A DNA stretch of 64,000 nt from Micropruina glycogenica (GTDB lineage Bacteria; Actinomycetota; Actinomycetes; Propionibacteriales; Propionibacteriaceae): NCBI RefSeq assembly GCF_039524395.1, contig NZ_BAAAGO010000024.1, one strand, 5' to 3'. The notes beneath the pieces are model-generated. The model was not told the origin of the DNA. It ran no database searches and was given only the letters and a program-made list of their open reading frames with translations. Position 1 is the first letter of the stretch, and the number at the start of each line of letters is the position of its first letter. This document shows, in pieces, positions 8,381 to 17,586 of the stretch. The position numbers and the translations under genes are program-made.

Positions 8381-9337
8381 GTGCGATCGGTGGCCTACCA
8401 GGTGAACCTCACCACCCGCTTTCGCGGCATCACCAGCCGCACGGGACTGCTGCTGCAGGGCCCGGCGGGCTGGGGCGAGTGGAGTCCGTTCCCCGAGTAC
8501 GAGCGCCCCGAGATCGACGCATGGTGGGCCGCGGCGGTCGAGTCGGCCACGCTGCCCTGGCCGACACCGGTGCGTGACAGCGTGCCGGTGAACAGCATCG
8601 TGCCGGCCGTGTCGGCCGAGGTTGCGGGCCGGTACGCCACCGCCGGCGGCTGCCGCACCGCCAAGGTGAAGGTGGCCGAGCGCGGGCAGACCCTGGCCGA
8701 CGACGTGGCCCGGGTCGAGGCCGTCCGCGACGCCCTGGGGCCGAGTGGACGGGTTCGCGTGGACGCCAACGGGGCCTGGAGCGTGTCCGAAGCCCTGACG
8801 GCGATTCGGCAGTTGGCCCGGTTCGAGCTCGAATACGTGGAGCAGCCGTGCGCCGGAGTCGACGAGCTCGCCGAGCTGCGGGTGGCCCTGGCACGCGCCG
8901 GGCTCGACGTGGCGATCGCCGCCGACGAGTCGATCAGGCGCTCGGGCGACCCCGAACGGGTCGCGCGGTTGCAGGCCGCCGACGTGGCGGTGCTGAAGGT
9001 GCAGCCGCTGGGCGGCGTGCGGCGGTGCCTGCAGTTGGCCGAACGACTGGGGCTGCCGGTGGTGGTGTCGTCGGCGCTGGAGAGCTCGGTGGGCATCGCG
9101 GCCGGGGTGGCGCTGGCCGCGGCGCTGCCCGAGTTGCCGTACGCGTGCGGGCTGAACACGCTCGCGTTGCTGCAACAGGACGTGACCAGCGACCCGCTCG
9201 TGGTGAGCGAAGGACGGCTTGCGGTGCGTCGGGTGGCCCCCGACGGTGAGGCCTGGCAGGCTCCGCCGCAGACAGACCTCTGGTGGCGGCAACGTCGCGC
9301 GACGGTCGAGGCGGCCGGTGGGGAGGTGGCGGGATGA
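8381..9337 (+). CDS. menC: o-Succinylbenzoate synthase
   Basis: 318 residues, GTG start one base after menA. An enolase-superfamily dehydratase that converts SHCHC to o-succinylbenzoate. Catalytic residues are visible: the Lys pair in TAKVKVAE, the metal ligands in RVDANGAW, EQPC and AADES, and the second catalytic Lys in VLKVQPLGG. The last base pairs overlap the menD start (ATGA), so translation is coupled. Confidence 0.95.
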   Translation: MRSVAYQVNLTTRFRGITSRTGLLLQGPAGWGEWSPFPEYERPEIDAWWAAAVESATLPWPTPVRDSVPVNSIVPAVSAEVAGRYATAGGCRTAKVKVAERGQTLADDVARVEAVRDALGPSGRVRVDANGAWSVSEALTAIRQLARFELEYVEQPCAGVDELAELRVALARAGLDVAIAADESIRRSGDPERVARLQAADVAVLKVQPLGGVRRCLQLAERLGLPVVVSSALESSVGIAAGVALAAALPELPYACGLNTLALLQQDVTSDPLVVSEGRLAVRRVAPDGEAWQAPPQTDLWWRQRRATVEAAGGEVAG

Positions 9338-10941
9338 GTTCACCGCAGTGCGCGGCAGCGATCGTGGCACAACTGCTGGCGCAGGGCGTCCGTGACGTGG
9401 TGCTGGCGCCCGGCTCGCGCAGTGCACCGCTGGCGTTGGCGCTGGCCCGGGCCGAGTCGTCGGGGTCGCTGCGGCTGCATGTGCGCTACGACGAACGCTC
9501 GGCCGGCTTTCTGGCACTCGGCCTGGCCAAGGGCGGGGGAGTGCCCGTCGCGGTGGTCACCACGTCGGGCACCGCGGTGGGCAACCTGTTGCCGGCCGTC
9601 ATGGAGGCCCACCACGCTCAGGTGCCGCTGGTGGTGATCAGCGCCGATCGGCCCGCGGCGCTGGTGGGCTTCGGAGCGAATCAGACCACCGACCAGGCAC
9701 GGCTGTTCGAGCCGTTCGTGCGCTGGTCGGCCCGGGTGTCCTCGGGTGCCCCCGCGGCGTCGTGGACGGCGCAGGCCGCCAAGGCCTGCCTGATCGCAGC
9801 GGGCCCGGCGAGCCGCCACCCCGGCCCCGTGCACCTCAACGTCGAACTGGCCGAACCCCTGGTGGGCGACTCGGACCAGCCCGTCGTACGCCCGGTGCGG
9901 CAACCGGCTGCGGCTGGGGCAGAACCGGTGACGCTACCCGCGGGCCCGCGCACCCTGCTGATCTGCGGCGACGCGTCCCCTGCCGTGGGCGCGGTGGTGG
10001 CCCGGCTGGCGCGCGCTGCGGGGTTACCGCTGGTGGCAGAGCCGTCCAGCAACGCGCGCTGCGCGGCCCTGCGCACCGGACGGCTGCTGCTGGCCGGCGC
10101 GCTCGCCGATCAGGTCGAGCGGGTGGTGGTGTTCGGGCACCCGACCCTGTCACGCCCGGTCAACCGCCTTCTGGCAAGGGCAGATGTTGAGTTGATCGTG
10201 GTGAGCGCGAACGCCGATTGGGTCGACCCGGGCTGGCGGGCGAGCCTGGTGGTGCGGGGCGTCGCGTTCGAGGGTGCCGACGCCGACCCCGACTGGCTGG
10301 AGCAATGGACGGCTGCCGACGCCGAGGTGGGCGACGCGCTCGACCGACTGCTGGCGGCGCAGTCGGCGCTCACCGGGCCCGCGGTGGCGGCGAAGGTACT
10401 CGCCTGCGTGGGTGACGGCGCGCTGGTGCTGGGCAGTTCGCAACCGATCCGCGACGCCGACCTGGCCGCCGAAACCCCGGCCGAGGTGTTCGCCAACCGG
10501 GGGTTGGCCGGCATTGACGGCACGGTGTCAACGGCGGTCGGCATCGCCACGGCGGTGGGGCGTCCGGTCACCCTGCTGTGCGGCGACCTGACCTATCTGC
10601 ACGACGTCAACGGCTTGGCCGTTGGCTTGGGGGAGCGGCGACCCGACCTGCGCATCGTGGTGGCCGACGACGGCGGTGGCAGCATCTTCGCTACCCTCGA
10701 ATACGGCGAGGCGCTCTATGCGGACGCTTTCGAACGGGTCTTCGCCACGCCGTCCGGCGTAGACGTAGCTCTGCTGACCGAAGCCCACGGCGTACCGGTG
10801 CGCCGGGTGGCCACGGCCGCTGAACTGCAGCAGGCGTTGCAGGCACCGATCGTCGGCACCGACGTGGTCGTGGTGACCGTCGACCGCACGGGCCGTCGAA
10901 CGCTCAACGAGGCCGTCAACGCACTGGTCAACCAGCAATAG
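9334..10941 (+). CDS. menD: SEPHCHC synthase (MenD)
   Basis: 535 residues from ATG 9334, chosen because it overlaps the menC stop; an in-frame start 51 bases upstream would lie inside menC. A thiamine-diphosphate enzyme joining 2-oxoglutarate to isochorismate. The N-terminal domain has the characteristic VVLAPGSRSAPLALALA and YDERSAGFLALGLAKG. The C-terminal domain carries ANRGLAGIDGTVSTAVG and the ThDP/Mg motif CGDLTYLHDVNGL. It is the last gene of the men run before a strong inverted repeat. Confidence 0.96.
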   Translation: MSSPQCAAAIVAQLLAQGVRDVVLAPGSRSAPLALALARAESSGSLRLHVRYDERSAGFLALGLAKGGGVPVAVVTTSGTAVGNLLPAVMEAHHAQVPLVVISADRPAALVGFGANQTTDQARLFEPFVRWSARVSSGAPAASWTAQAAKACLIAAGPASRHPGPVHLNVELAEPLVGDSDQPVVRPVRQPAAAGAEPVTLPAGPRTLLICGDASPAVGAVVARLARAAGLPLVAEPSSNARCAALRTGRLLLAGALADQVERVVVFGHPTLSRPVNRLLARADVELIVVSANADWVDPGWRASLVVRGVAFEGADADPDWLEQWTAADAEVGDALDRLLAAQSALTGPAVAAKVLACVGDGALVLGSSQPIRDADLAAETPAEVFANRGLAGIDGTVSTAVGIATAVGRPVTLLCGDLTYLHDVNGLAVGLGERRPDLRIVVADDGGGSIFATLEYGEALYADAFERVFATPSGVDVALLTEAHGVPVRRVATAAELQQALQAPIVGTDVVVVTVDRTGRRTLNEAVNALVNQQ

Positions 10942-10995
10942 CCCAGCGAGTGGGACCCTCGCACGCACCCAGGCCACGAGCAGGGCTGGAGGTGG

Positions 10996-11084
10996 CGGAG
11001 GGGGCTCGACTCGAGATGTGGATGGGTCTGGCCGCCGAGGGAGCCTGCGCCCGAGGCTGGTTTTCTCGAGTCGAGCCCCCTCCG
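10996..11084. terminator. 21-bp perfect inverted repeat between menD and the convergent nuclease gene
   Basis: The left arm (10996-11016, starting CGGAGGGGGCTCGACTCGAG) and right arm (11064-11084) are perfect inverted copies, separated by 47 bases. The site lies between menD (plus) and a minus-strand gene ending at 11126. A bidirectional stop for transcription is the simplest reading. The loop is long and there is no U-run, so a protein-binding or repeat-element origin is possible. Confidence 0.55.
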
Positions 11085-11125
11085 ACGCCGGTCCGCCTCA
11101 CGGCATCTTGTCAACAACGGGTGAG

Positions 11126-12805
11126 CTAAGCGAGCCCGCGCAGCCAGCGCCGCACATGCCACGTGGCCTCGACGTCGTCCTCGTTGTATTCGAGCACGCG
11201 CTGCCTGGCCGCCTGCCGAATCGCCTCGGTGTCGCCCGCCAGCGCTTCGTCGAACCAGCCCTGGCTGTTGAGCCCACCGGGGGTGGCGTCACGCCAGGCG
11301 AACCCGGCCGCCTTCGACGCCACCACCTTCAGCCCCAGACCCTGGGTGCCGAAGAAGTGGGTGCGAATCACGGTGAACAGATCGAAGAAGTGGGTGTTGC
11401 CCCACTGCAACGCCCACGCCAGCGCCGGTGAGCCGCTGCGCCTGGCCAACCGGTCGAGCCGCACCACCTCGTAGTCGGAGTAGTGCACCACCAGGGCGTC
11501 CACGCCGTCGACCAGGTCGTGCAGCCACTGCATGGCGGCTTCGGCCAGGGCCACCTCGGCGTCGTCGTCGAGGTCTTCGAAAGCGCTGAAGTGCCGGTAG
11601 TAGTGCGAACCGTCGCGGGCGTCGCTGACCAGAAACCCCCACAGGTACACCCGATCACCCACGGACGTTTCGATGTCGAGGTCGATCTCGACGGTCGCGG
11701 CGGGCAGATCGATGGGTCCCGTGGTGACGCGGTCGAAGTCGACCCCGCGGGCCATCAGCACCGAACGCCGCCACGCCAGCCGCAGCCGTTCCTCGGCCCC
11801 GATGCGGTGGGTGATGCGCGGCAGGTAGTCGGGCAGCAGTGCGTCCACGTCACGGGCGGCCAACTCGGTGACGGTGGCCACGCCGAGGTCGCGCAGCACC
11901 TGAATCTCGTGCACGTCGAGCGGCGACTTCGAAATGCGCAGGCTCAGGTCGTCGTCGGCCAGCCGGGGGCGGCAGACGTCCCACCACTGGCACCAGCTGC
12001 ATTCGCGGTTCGCGATGGGTTCGAGCAGCGGCGGGTCGCCGGGCGCCAACGCTGAGGCGGCCAGCGCCAACTCGACCCGAAACGCGTGCTCGCTGTCGTA
12101 GCGCTCCAACGCCGAGACCGATTCGACGTCGTAGGGGTCGGTCAGGTCGCGCGGGCTGGGCGGCACCACGGGCAGACCCAGATCGACCCACGAGAGCACC
12201 CGGCCGAGGCCCTCGATGTCGTCGGTGCCCACCACCGCGGCCAACGGACGCCCCGACGCACGTCCGATGCGCTGCAGCATGCGGTGGTAGTGCGCCAGTT
12301 GCAGCAGGTCGTTGAGCCGCCAGGTGTGCCGAAACCGCCGTCCGGGTAGTTCGTGCCTGGTCAGCGGGTCGGCCAGGCTCGACCAGGTCAGCGTGGCGGG
12401 TTCGCGGCGCGGGTCGCTGACCCGGTGGAACTTGATCTCGGCGGGGTGGTACCCGCCGTCGTCGGCGCGCAGCAACAGGTCGGGGCGCCCGCTGCGGTGC
12501 TGGTCGACGTCGCGCGGCAGCAGCGGGGCGATCAGCACCTGCACCCCGCCCGCCATCGCGGCCAGGGTGATCTGCTCCTGCTCAGCGCTGGGCAGGTCGG
12601 TGAGCAGCCGGGCGTCGAGCACCGAGCCGGTGAAGCCGCGCAACAGCTCGTGCAACACCTCGGCCTCGAACGCCACACCACCGTGAAAGACCTCGCGCAG
12701 ACTCTCGTCGGCCCTGGTCGGCACGCTCAGCCCCGGGTGAAACGCGTTGTGCGTCTTGACCGGGCAGCTGCGCGCCGCGTAGGCGTCGAGGGTGAACGAC
12801 TGCAT
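11126..12805 (-). CDS. TM0106-family RecB-like nuclease
   Basis: 559 residues; ATG at 12805 overlaps the menG stop (TGATG). The N-terminal half holds a PD-(D/E)XK nuclease core: RPDLLLRADDG, then PAEIKFHRV. It is followed by a cysteine cluster, RECSWCQWWDVC, of the Cas4/AddB iron-sulfur type. The C-terminal half has an RNase-H-like exonuclease fold with EIDLDIETSVGDRVYLWG, ALVVHYSDYEV and the terminal YNEDDVEATW. The pattern fits NCBI's TM0106 family, of unknown cellular role and presumably DNA processing. A longer frame upstream overlaps menG and is not used. Confidence 0.85.
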   Translation of the reverse strand: MQSFTLDAYAARSCPVKTHNAFHPGLSVPTRADESLREVFHGGVAFEAEVLHELLRGFTGSVLDARLLTDLPSAEQEQITLAAMAGGVQVLIAPLLPRDVDQHRSGRPDLLLRADDGGYHPAEIKFHRVSDPRREPATLTWSSLADPLTRHELPGRRFRHTWRLNDLLQLAHYHRMLQRIGRASGRPLAAVVGTDDIEGLGRVLSWVDLGLPVVPPSPRDLTDPYDVESVSALERYDSEHAFRVELALAASALAPGDPPLLEPIANRECSWCQWWDVCRPRLADDDLSLRISKSPLDVHEIQVLRDLGVATVTELAARDVDALLPDYLPRITHRIGAEERLRLAWRRSVLMARGVDFDRVTTGPIDLPAATVEIDLDIETSVGDRVYLWGFLVSDARDGSHYYRHFSAFEDLDDDAEVALAEAAMQWLHDLVDGVDALVVHYSDYEVVRLDRLARRSGSPALAWALQWGNTHFFDLFTVIRTHFFGTQGLGLKVVASKAAGFAWRDATPGGLNSQGWFDEALAGDTEAIRQAARQRVLEYNEDDVEATWHVRRWLRGLA

Positions 12806-13539
12806 CAGGCCACGGCGCGGTGCAGGGCGACGATGCCCCCGGTGAGGTTCTTCCACGAGACGTCGCGCCAACCGGCCGCGGCGAGCTTGTCGGCCAGCGG
12901 ACGCTGCGCCGGCCAGGCCAGAATCGATTCGGCCAGGTACTCGTACGCGATCGGGTTGCTCGCGCTGAGTCGCGCGATCAGCGGCAGGGCCCGCAGAGCG
13001 ACGTTGGCGTACAGCCAGCGCAGCGGCGCGAAGGTCGGCGTGCTGAACTCGCAGATCACGATGCGACCGCCGGGCCGGGTCACCCGGCGCAGTTCGGCCA
13101 GAGCGGCGTCGGTGTCTTCGACGTTGCGCAGCCCGAACGAGATGGTCACCGCGTCGAACGCCGCGTCGGCGAACGGCAGGGCCAGCGCATCGGCGTTCAC
13201 GAAGGTGAGCTGCGGCTGCCGTTCGGCGCCCACCTGCAGCATGCCGAGGCTCAGGTCGGCCGCCACCACCAGGGCACCCGCGTCGGCGAACGGCTTCGAC
13301 GACGTGCCGGTGCCGGCGGCCAGGTCGAGAATGCGCTGCCCGGGTTCGGGTGCCACCGCCGCCACGACCGCCCGGCGCCAACCCCGGTCGAGCCCGCCGG
13401 TGAGCAGGTCGTTGACCAGGTCGTAGCGGGCCGCCACCCCGTCGAACATCGCCGCCACGTCGGCTCTGCGCTTGGCCAGCGTCGCCCTTGCTCGTCCGGT
13501 GTCAACCACGGCGGCTAGCTTGCCACGCCGCACCGACAC
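12805..13539 (-). CDS. menG: Demethylmenaquinone methyltransferase
   Basis: 244 residues from GTG 13539; GTG 13509 (VVDTGRARAT) is an equally plausible start. A class I SAM methyltransferase of the UbiE/MenG family: MFDGVAARYDLVNDLLTGG at the start, SAM motif ILDLAAGTGTSSKPF, and the family signatures VTISFGLRNVEDTDAAL and RPGGRIVICEFSTP. It performs the last step of menaquinone synthesis. It is transcribed towards the menEACD run and translationally linked to the downstream RecB-like gene. Confidence 0.95.
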   Translation of the reverse strand: MSVRRGKLAAVVDTGRARATLAKRRADVAAMFDGVAARYDLVNDLLTGGLDRGWRRAVVAAVAPEPGQRILDLAAGTGTSSKPFADAGALVVAADLSLGMLQVGAERQPQLTFVNADALALPFADAAFDAVTISFGLRNVEDTDAALAELRRVTRPGGRIVICEFSTPTFAPLRWLYANVALRALPLIARLSASNPIAYEYLAESILAWPAQRPLADKLAAAGWRDVSWKNLTGGIVALHRAVA

Positions 13540-13596
13540 TCACCGACCCGGCGGACGATGCGTAGCAATCTTTCGTTGTGGTGGAGAATCGGGCCC

Positions 13597-14259
13597 ATGG
13601 CCAAACGCAGCACGGTGCTCAAGGTGGCTGGGATGAGCAAGTCGTTCGGCCCGGTCGTCATCGTCGAGAACTTCAACCTCGAGGTGCGTGAGGGCGAGGC
13701 GATCGCGCTGACCGGACGCAACGGGGCCGGCAAGTCGACCATTCTGCGCTGCATCGTCGGTGCCGACCAGCCCGACGAGGGCACCGTCGAGGTCGACGGC
13801 ATTCGCATGAGCGAGACCAATCCCGAGGTGCGTCGCGCCGTGGCCACCGTGATCGACGACCTCGACTTCTTTCCCGACCTTTCGGTGGTCGAGCACCTCG
13901 ACCTGCTGGCCCGGGCGCACGGCATCGCCGACGCCGAGCAGGCAGTCGACGAGGTGCTGCACGAGGTGCAGCTGGTGCCGCAGTCGGGGCAGTTGCCGGG
14001 CACGCTGTCGTCCGGTCAGCGCCGCCGGCTGGCGCTGGCCACCGCGTTCATCCGCCCGCGCCGGCTGCTGGTGCTCGACGAGCCCGAGCAGCGGCTCGAC
14101 GTCGAGGGCGTGGAGTGGCTTGCCGCCCGGCTGGCCGCCGAGCGCAACCGCGGGCTGGCCATCGTGATGGCGAGCCACGAGCCCAAACTGGTGCAGAGCG
14201 TGGCCACCCGCATCGTGCGCATCGGCGAGTCCGTGGCCGTCGACGAGGTCGCCGGGTGA
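13597..14259 (+). CDS. ABC transporter ATP-binding protein
   Basis: 220 residues from ATG 13597; an earlier in-frame ATG at 13558 lacks support. Walker A GRNGAGKST, signature LSSGQRRRLALA, Walker B LLVLDEPEQRLD and switch His in MASHE are all present. The Walker B aspartate-glutamate is normal, while the D-loop (EPEQRLD) is slightly unusual. It overlaps the permease gene by GTGA, forming a two-gene exporter-type system. Substrate unknown. Confidence 0.93.
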   Translation: MAKRSTVLKVAGMSKSFGPVVIVENFNLEVREGEAIALTGRNGAGKSTILRCIVGADQPDEGTVEVDGIRMSETNPEVRRAVATVIDDLDFFPDLSVVEHLDLLARAHGIADAEQAVDEVLHEVQLVPQSGQLPGTLSSGQRRRLALATAFIRPRRLLVLDEPEQRLDVEGVEWLAARLAAERNRGLAIVMASHEPKLVQSVATRIVRIGESVAVDEVAG

Positions 14260-15968
14260 GCAAGAAGTCCCGCAAGCTGATCAACGCGGCGCAGAGCAAG
14301 CCCGAGCCGTCCGCGCCCGAAGCGGTCGTCGAGCCGGCCGAACCCGAGCAGACGTTCTGGTTTCTGCCCGACGTGGCCCCCGAGCCGGTGGACGAGCGCG
14401 ACCTGCACGAGGCGATGAAGCAGTGGCGGCACGGTCGCGCCACCCGAACCATCGGCGAAGCCATTCAGAACGCCTACGTGGCCATCTTCACGATCGTGAT
14501 GATCGGCGCCATGATCACCAACCTGGTGCTCAAGGCGCAGTCGTCGATGGCCGGCTGTGCCGAGTTGTCGTGCCAGTCGGCCCGCACGCTGGTGCCGTGG
14601 GCCACCTGGTTCGCGCTGCTCGGCCTGGCCCTGGGCGTCAGCCGGCTGTTCGGGCCGGTGCTCGTGTCGGCCGCCGAAGGCTTCTGGCTGATGGACGCCC
14701 CCATCGAGCGTTCGCGGCTGCTGAGCGGACGGCTGCGGCTGGCCGTGCTCGCCTTCGGCCTGATCGCCGCGGTGCTGGGTGCCCTGACCGCGGCGCTGAG
14801 CGGCTCCAGCCCGCTCGAGATCGCCCTGTGGGCCCTGGCGGACGGGCTGGGCGCGGCCGGGGTGACCGCGTTCGCCGCCGCAGAACAGACCCGCGAACGC
14901 GTGCGGCTGACCCGGCTGGTGCAGACCGTGCTGGCCACCCTGGCGCTGGCCACCCTGCTGCTCACCGTGGCCGTGGCGGCCGGTTGGCTGACCCTCTCGC
15001 TGCCGCAAGAGACGTCGCTGCTGGTGCCCGCCGTCGCGGCCGCGCTCGGGCTTGTGCTCCTGATCGTCGAACTGCTGGCGGCCCGCCGCCGGCTCGATCA
15101 GATCCGCCGGGCGCGGCTCGTGTCGGGCGGTTCGCTGGTGGCGGGCATGCAGGGCGCCATGTATGCGCTCGACTTCGGTCTGGTGCGCGACATCGTGGTC
15201 GAGCGGGCCGCCGTCGAGCTTGGCCACGTCAACCCGACCCCCGGCCGGGGGGTGGGCCTGCAGGCGCTGCTGTGGCGCGACCTGCAGCGGCTCACCCGGT
15301 TCCCGAGGCCGCTGGTGGGGCTGGCCGCGTCGGTGGTCGCCCCCTACGCCTTGGACGCTCTGGGCATGACCACGCTCAACCCGTTCATCTCGGGCCTGAT
15401 CCTGGTCGTGGTGCTGGTGCCGTTCATGTCGATGCTGCGGGTGCTGTCGCGCACCGGCGGCCTGGCCCGCATGTTTCCGTTCCGCACCTCGCAGGTGCGC
15501 ACGGTCGCGATGGTGGTGCCGCTGCTGCTGGCCCTGGCCTGGCAGGTGGCCACCGTGCCGGCCTTCGTGGGCATCACCTCGGGCGGAGCCGAGCGCAGCG
15601 TGCTCGACGGCGTCGCTATCGCGCTCATCACCGGCATCGCGGGCTGGCTCGGGGCCGTCCGTTGGGTGACGGCGAAGAAGGTCGACTTCAACAGCCCGAT
15701 GGTGGCCACCGAGTCGGGCGCGGTGCCCCCGACTTTGATTCTCAACCTGTTTCGCGGCATCGACATGGTGGCGTTGATCACCGCCCCGGTGATGCTGGGC
15801 GGCTCGCCGCTGTGGTCGTTCGCGCTGGCCGGCGTGGCGTTCGTCTTCTTGCGCGGCACGTTCAACATGGACGAGATGAAGTCCCAGCAGGAGCAACTCA
15901 AGCGCGAGCAGGACGCAGCCAAGAAGTCGTCCGGCGACAAGATCAAGGTGCAGCGGCCAAGTCGCTGA
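14256..15968 (+). CDS. ABC transporter permease (DUF6297-like large membrane protein)
   Basis: 570 residues from GTG 14256, overlapping the ATPase stop. After a charged N-terminal tail of about 60 residues, about ten to twelve hydrophobic segments alternate with short loops. There is a cysteine pair, AGCAELSCQS, in the first external loop, and the C-terminus is lysine-rich (EQLKREQDAAKKSSGDK). It has no recognisable EAA motif, so exporter-type rather than importer-type. The family name is a tentative recollection; the pairing with the ATPase is firm from the overlap. Confidence 0.75.
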   Translation: MSKKSRKLINAAQSKPEPSAPEAVVEPAEPEQTFWFLPDVAPEPVDERDLHEAMKQWRHGRATRTIGEAIQNAYVAIFTIVMIGAMITNLVLKAQSSMAGCAELSCQSARTLVPWATWFALLGLALGVSRLFGPVLVSAAEGFWLMDAPIERSRLLSGRLRLAVLAFGLIAAVLGALTAALSGSSPLEIALWALADGLGAAGVTAFAAAEQTRERVRLTRLVQTVLATLALATLLLTVAVAAGWLTLSLPQETSLLVPAVAAALGLVLLIVELLAARRRLDQIRRARLVSGGSLVAGMQGAMYALDFGLVRDIVVERAAVELGHVNPTPGRGVGLQALLWRDLQRLTRFPRPLVGLAASVVAPYALDALGMTTLNPFISGLILVVVLVPFMSMLRVLSRTGGLARMFPFRTSQVRTVAMVVPLLLALAWQVATVPAFVGITSGGAERSVLDGVAIALITGIAGWLGAVRWVTAKKVDFNSPMVATESGAVPPTLILNLFRGIDMVALITAPVMLGGSPLWSFALAGVAFVFLRGTFNMDEMKSQQEQLKREQDAAKKSSGDKIKVQRPSR

Positions 15969-16047
15969 ACGGCCGCCGGCAAGTGCCTCGACAGTCCAGT
16001 CTGGGCGAGCCCGATCCCGTCACGACAACGCGGCAACCCGCTGACCG

Positions 16048-16125
16048 CGTCGACGTTGCGCACCTTATGCCTCGTTGCGCATGGTGCACCCTGCGCAATG
16101 AGCCACGACCTGCGCAACGTCGACG
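16048..16125. repeat. Long hairpin element, family C (copy 1)
   Basis: CGTCGACGTTGCGCA (16048-16062) pairs perfectly with TGCGCAACGTCGACG (16111-16125). An inner stem is formed by GTTGCGCA and TGCGCAAT around TGGTGCACC. A second, very similar hairpin lies at 17461-17536, on the other side of the desaturase gene and in the same orientation. This hairpin lies within the 15969-16294 gap (326 bases), which shows no other coding feature. Confidence 0.8.
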
Positions 16126-16294
16126 AGGCGTAGCGGCACGGACTCCCTTGCCGCCTCGACGGGGTCGGCGGGCGGCGAATATCGGTAGTGAGATCGGTGG
16201 TGCGCCAGGGTGCTCGGGGACCGACTAAACTGGAGACACCGTTTCTGGAGGCGCCGCCCGGGTTACTTGAATGGACCGGTGGAGATGCGAGCCC

Positions 16295-17395
16295 ATGACT
16301 GTTATCGATGCCGACACGCCGCCCACGACCTCTCGCCCTCGGGCGCGCGACGAGATCACGCGTCGCACGCGAAGTTTCACCGAGCTCGCCGCGGCCGTGC
16401 GCGAGCAGGGGCTGAACGCGCGTACGCGGTGGTTCTACTACTCGGTGTTCGGCGTTTTGCTGCTGGCCCTGGGCGGGGCCTTCACCGGGCTGGTGCTGCT
16501 GAAAGACTCGTGGTTCACGCTGCTGATCGCCGCCGCGCTGGGCGTGATCTTCACCCAGTTCGCCTTTCTCGGCCACGAGGCGTCCCACCGACAGGTGCTG
16601 AACTCGGGTCCGGCCAACGACCGGCTCGGACGGGTACTGGCGAGCTTCTTCGTCGGCATGAGCTACACGTGGTGGATGACCAAGCACACCCGTCACCACG
16701 GCAACCCGAACAAGGTCGGAAAAGACCCAGACCTGAAGTCCGACTTCGCCAGTTTCACCACCGACGACGCTGCCCAGAGCCGCGGTTTGAGGCGCTGGCT
16801 GACCCGCCGCCAGGGTTGGCTCTTCTTTCCGTTGCTCACGCTGCTCGGGTTCGACCTGCACAGCCAGTCGGTGCGTACCTTGCTCGGCCGCGGCCGGGTC
16901 GAGGGACGGGCGACAGAACTCGCTCTGCTCGGCACCAGGTTCGTTCTCTACCTTGGGCTGGTGTTCTGGCTGCTGCCCCTGGGCATGGCTTTCGCCTTCG
17001 TCGGCGTTCAGGTGTTGGTTTTCGGGTTGTACATGGGCATCACCTTCTCGCCCAACCACATCGGCATGCGCATCGTGCCGGCAAACTCGCGGCTTGACTT
17101 TCTCGACAAGCAGGTGCTCACCTCGCGCAATGTCTCGGGCGGCTGGTTCGTTACCGTGCTGATGGGTGGGCTGAACTACCAGATCGAGCACCACCTGTTC
17201 CCGAGCATGCCCCGACCCCATCTGTTCAATGCTCGGCGCCTCGTACTCGCCCACTGCCGCGAGCACGGCGTGCCGTATACCGAGAATCGGCTGGGAGAGG
17301 CGCTCGCGATCGTGGTGCGGCACATGAACGACGTCGGCCTGGCAGCCGCCCGGCGGTTCACCTGCCCGACCGCGGGTGCGATGGGCCGGGGCTGA
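16295..17395 (+). CDS. Membrane fatty acid (acyl-lipid) desaturase
   Basis: 366 residues from ATG 16295, preceded by GGTGGAG; a start eight codons upstream is possible. The three histidine boxes of the membrane desaturase family are intact: GHEASHR near residue 93, KHTRHHGNPN near 130 and QIEHHLFP near 297. Four or so hydrophobic segments separate them. The HxxHH/QxxHH arrangement resembles front-end or delta-type acyl-lipid desaturases using non-haem diiron and oxygen. It stands alone between two copies of a long hairpin repeat. The likely role is membrane lipid unsaturation; regiospecificity is not predictable here. Confidence 0.9.
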   Translation: MTVIDADTPPTTSRPRARDEITRRTRSFTELAAAVREQGLNARTRWFYYSVFGVLLLALGGAFTGLVLLKDSWFTLLIAAALGVIFTQFAFLGHEASHRQVLNSGPANDRLGRVLASFFVGMSYTWWMTKHTRHHGNPNKVGKDPDLKSDFASFTTDDAAQSRGLRRWLTRRQGWLFFPLLTLLGFDLHSQSVRTLLGRGRVEGRATELALLGTRFVLYLGLVFWLLPLGMAFAFVGVQVLVFGLYMGITFSPNHIGMRIVPANSRLDFLDKQVLTSRNVSGGWFVTVLMGGLNYQIEHHLFPSMPRPHLFNARRLVLAHCREHGVPYTENRLGEALAIVVRHMNDVGLAAARRFTCPTAGAMGRG

Positions 17396-17460
17396 CTTCG
17401 CCTCCCAGTGCCTGCGGGCGAACCGGGGGATCGGCTTGTACGTGGGTGATCCGATCCGGC

Positions 17461-17536
17461 GCCGACGTTGCGCACTTTGTGGCTCATTGCGCATGGTGCA
17501 CCCTGCGCAATGAGCCACAACCTGCGCAATGTCGGC
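17461..17536. repeat. Long hairpin element, family C (copy 2)
   Basis: The inner stem TGTGGCTCATTGCGCA (17478-17493) pairs perfectly with its complement (17504-17519) around a 10-base loop. Outer stems TTGCGCA/TGCGCAA and GCCGAC/GTCGGC extend it. It is nearly the same as the element at 16048-16125. It lies 65 bases past the desaturase stop, so it could also act as a terminator. Confidence 0.8.
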
Positions 17537-17541
17537 CGGAC

Positions 17542-17586
17542 GGTCTCGACAAGCTCGGCCAACGACGGCTCGACCAACGACGGCTC
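17542..17586. repeat. Dispersed repeat, family A (copy 2, partial)
   Basis: GGTCTCGACAAGCTCGGCCAA followed by two short GACGGCTCGACCAAC-like units, immediately downstream of the menF stop on the minus strand. It is related to the copies at 5269, 18446, 38770 and 58002. Confidence 0.65.

Noticed and set aside
14016..15896. Minus-strand 626-residue ORF opposite the ABC permease
   Set aside because: Shadow of the permease; low-complexity His/Gln/Arg.
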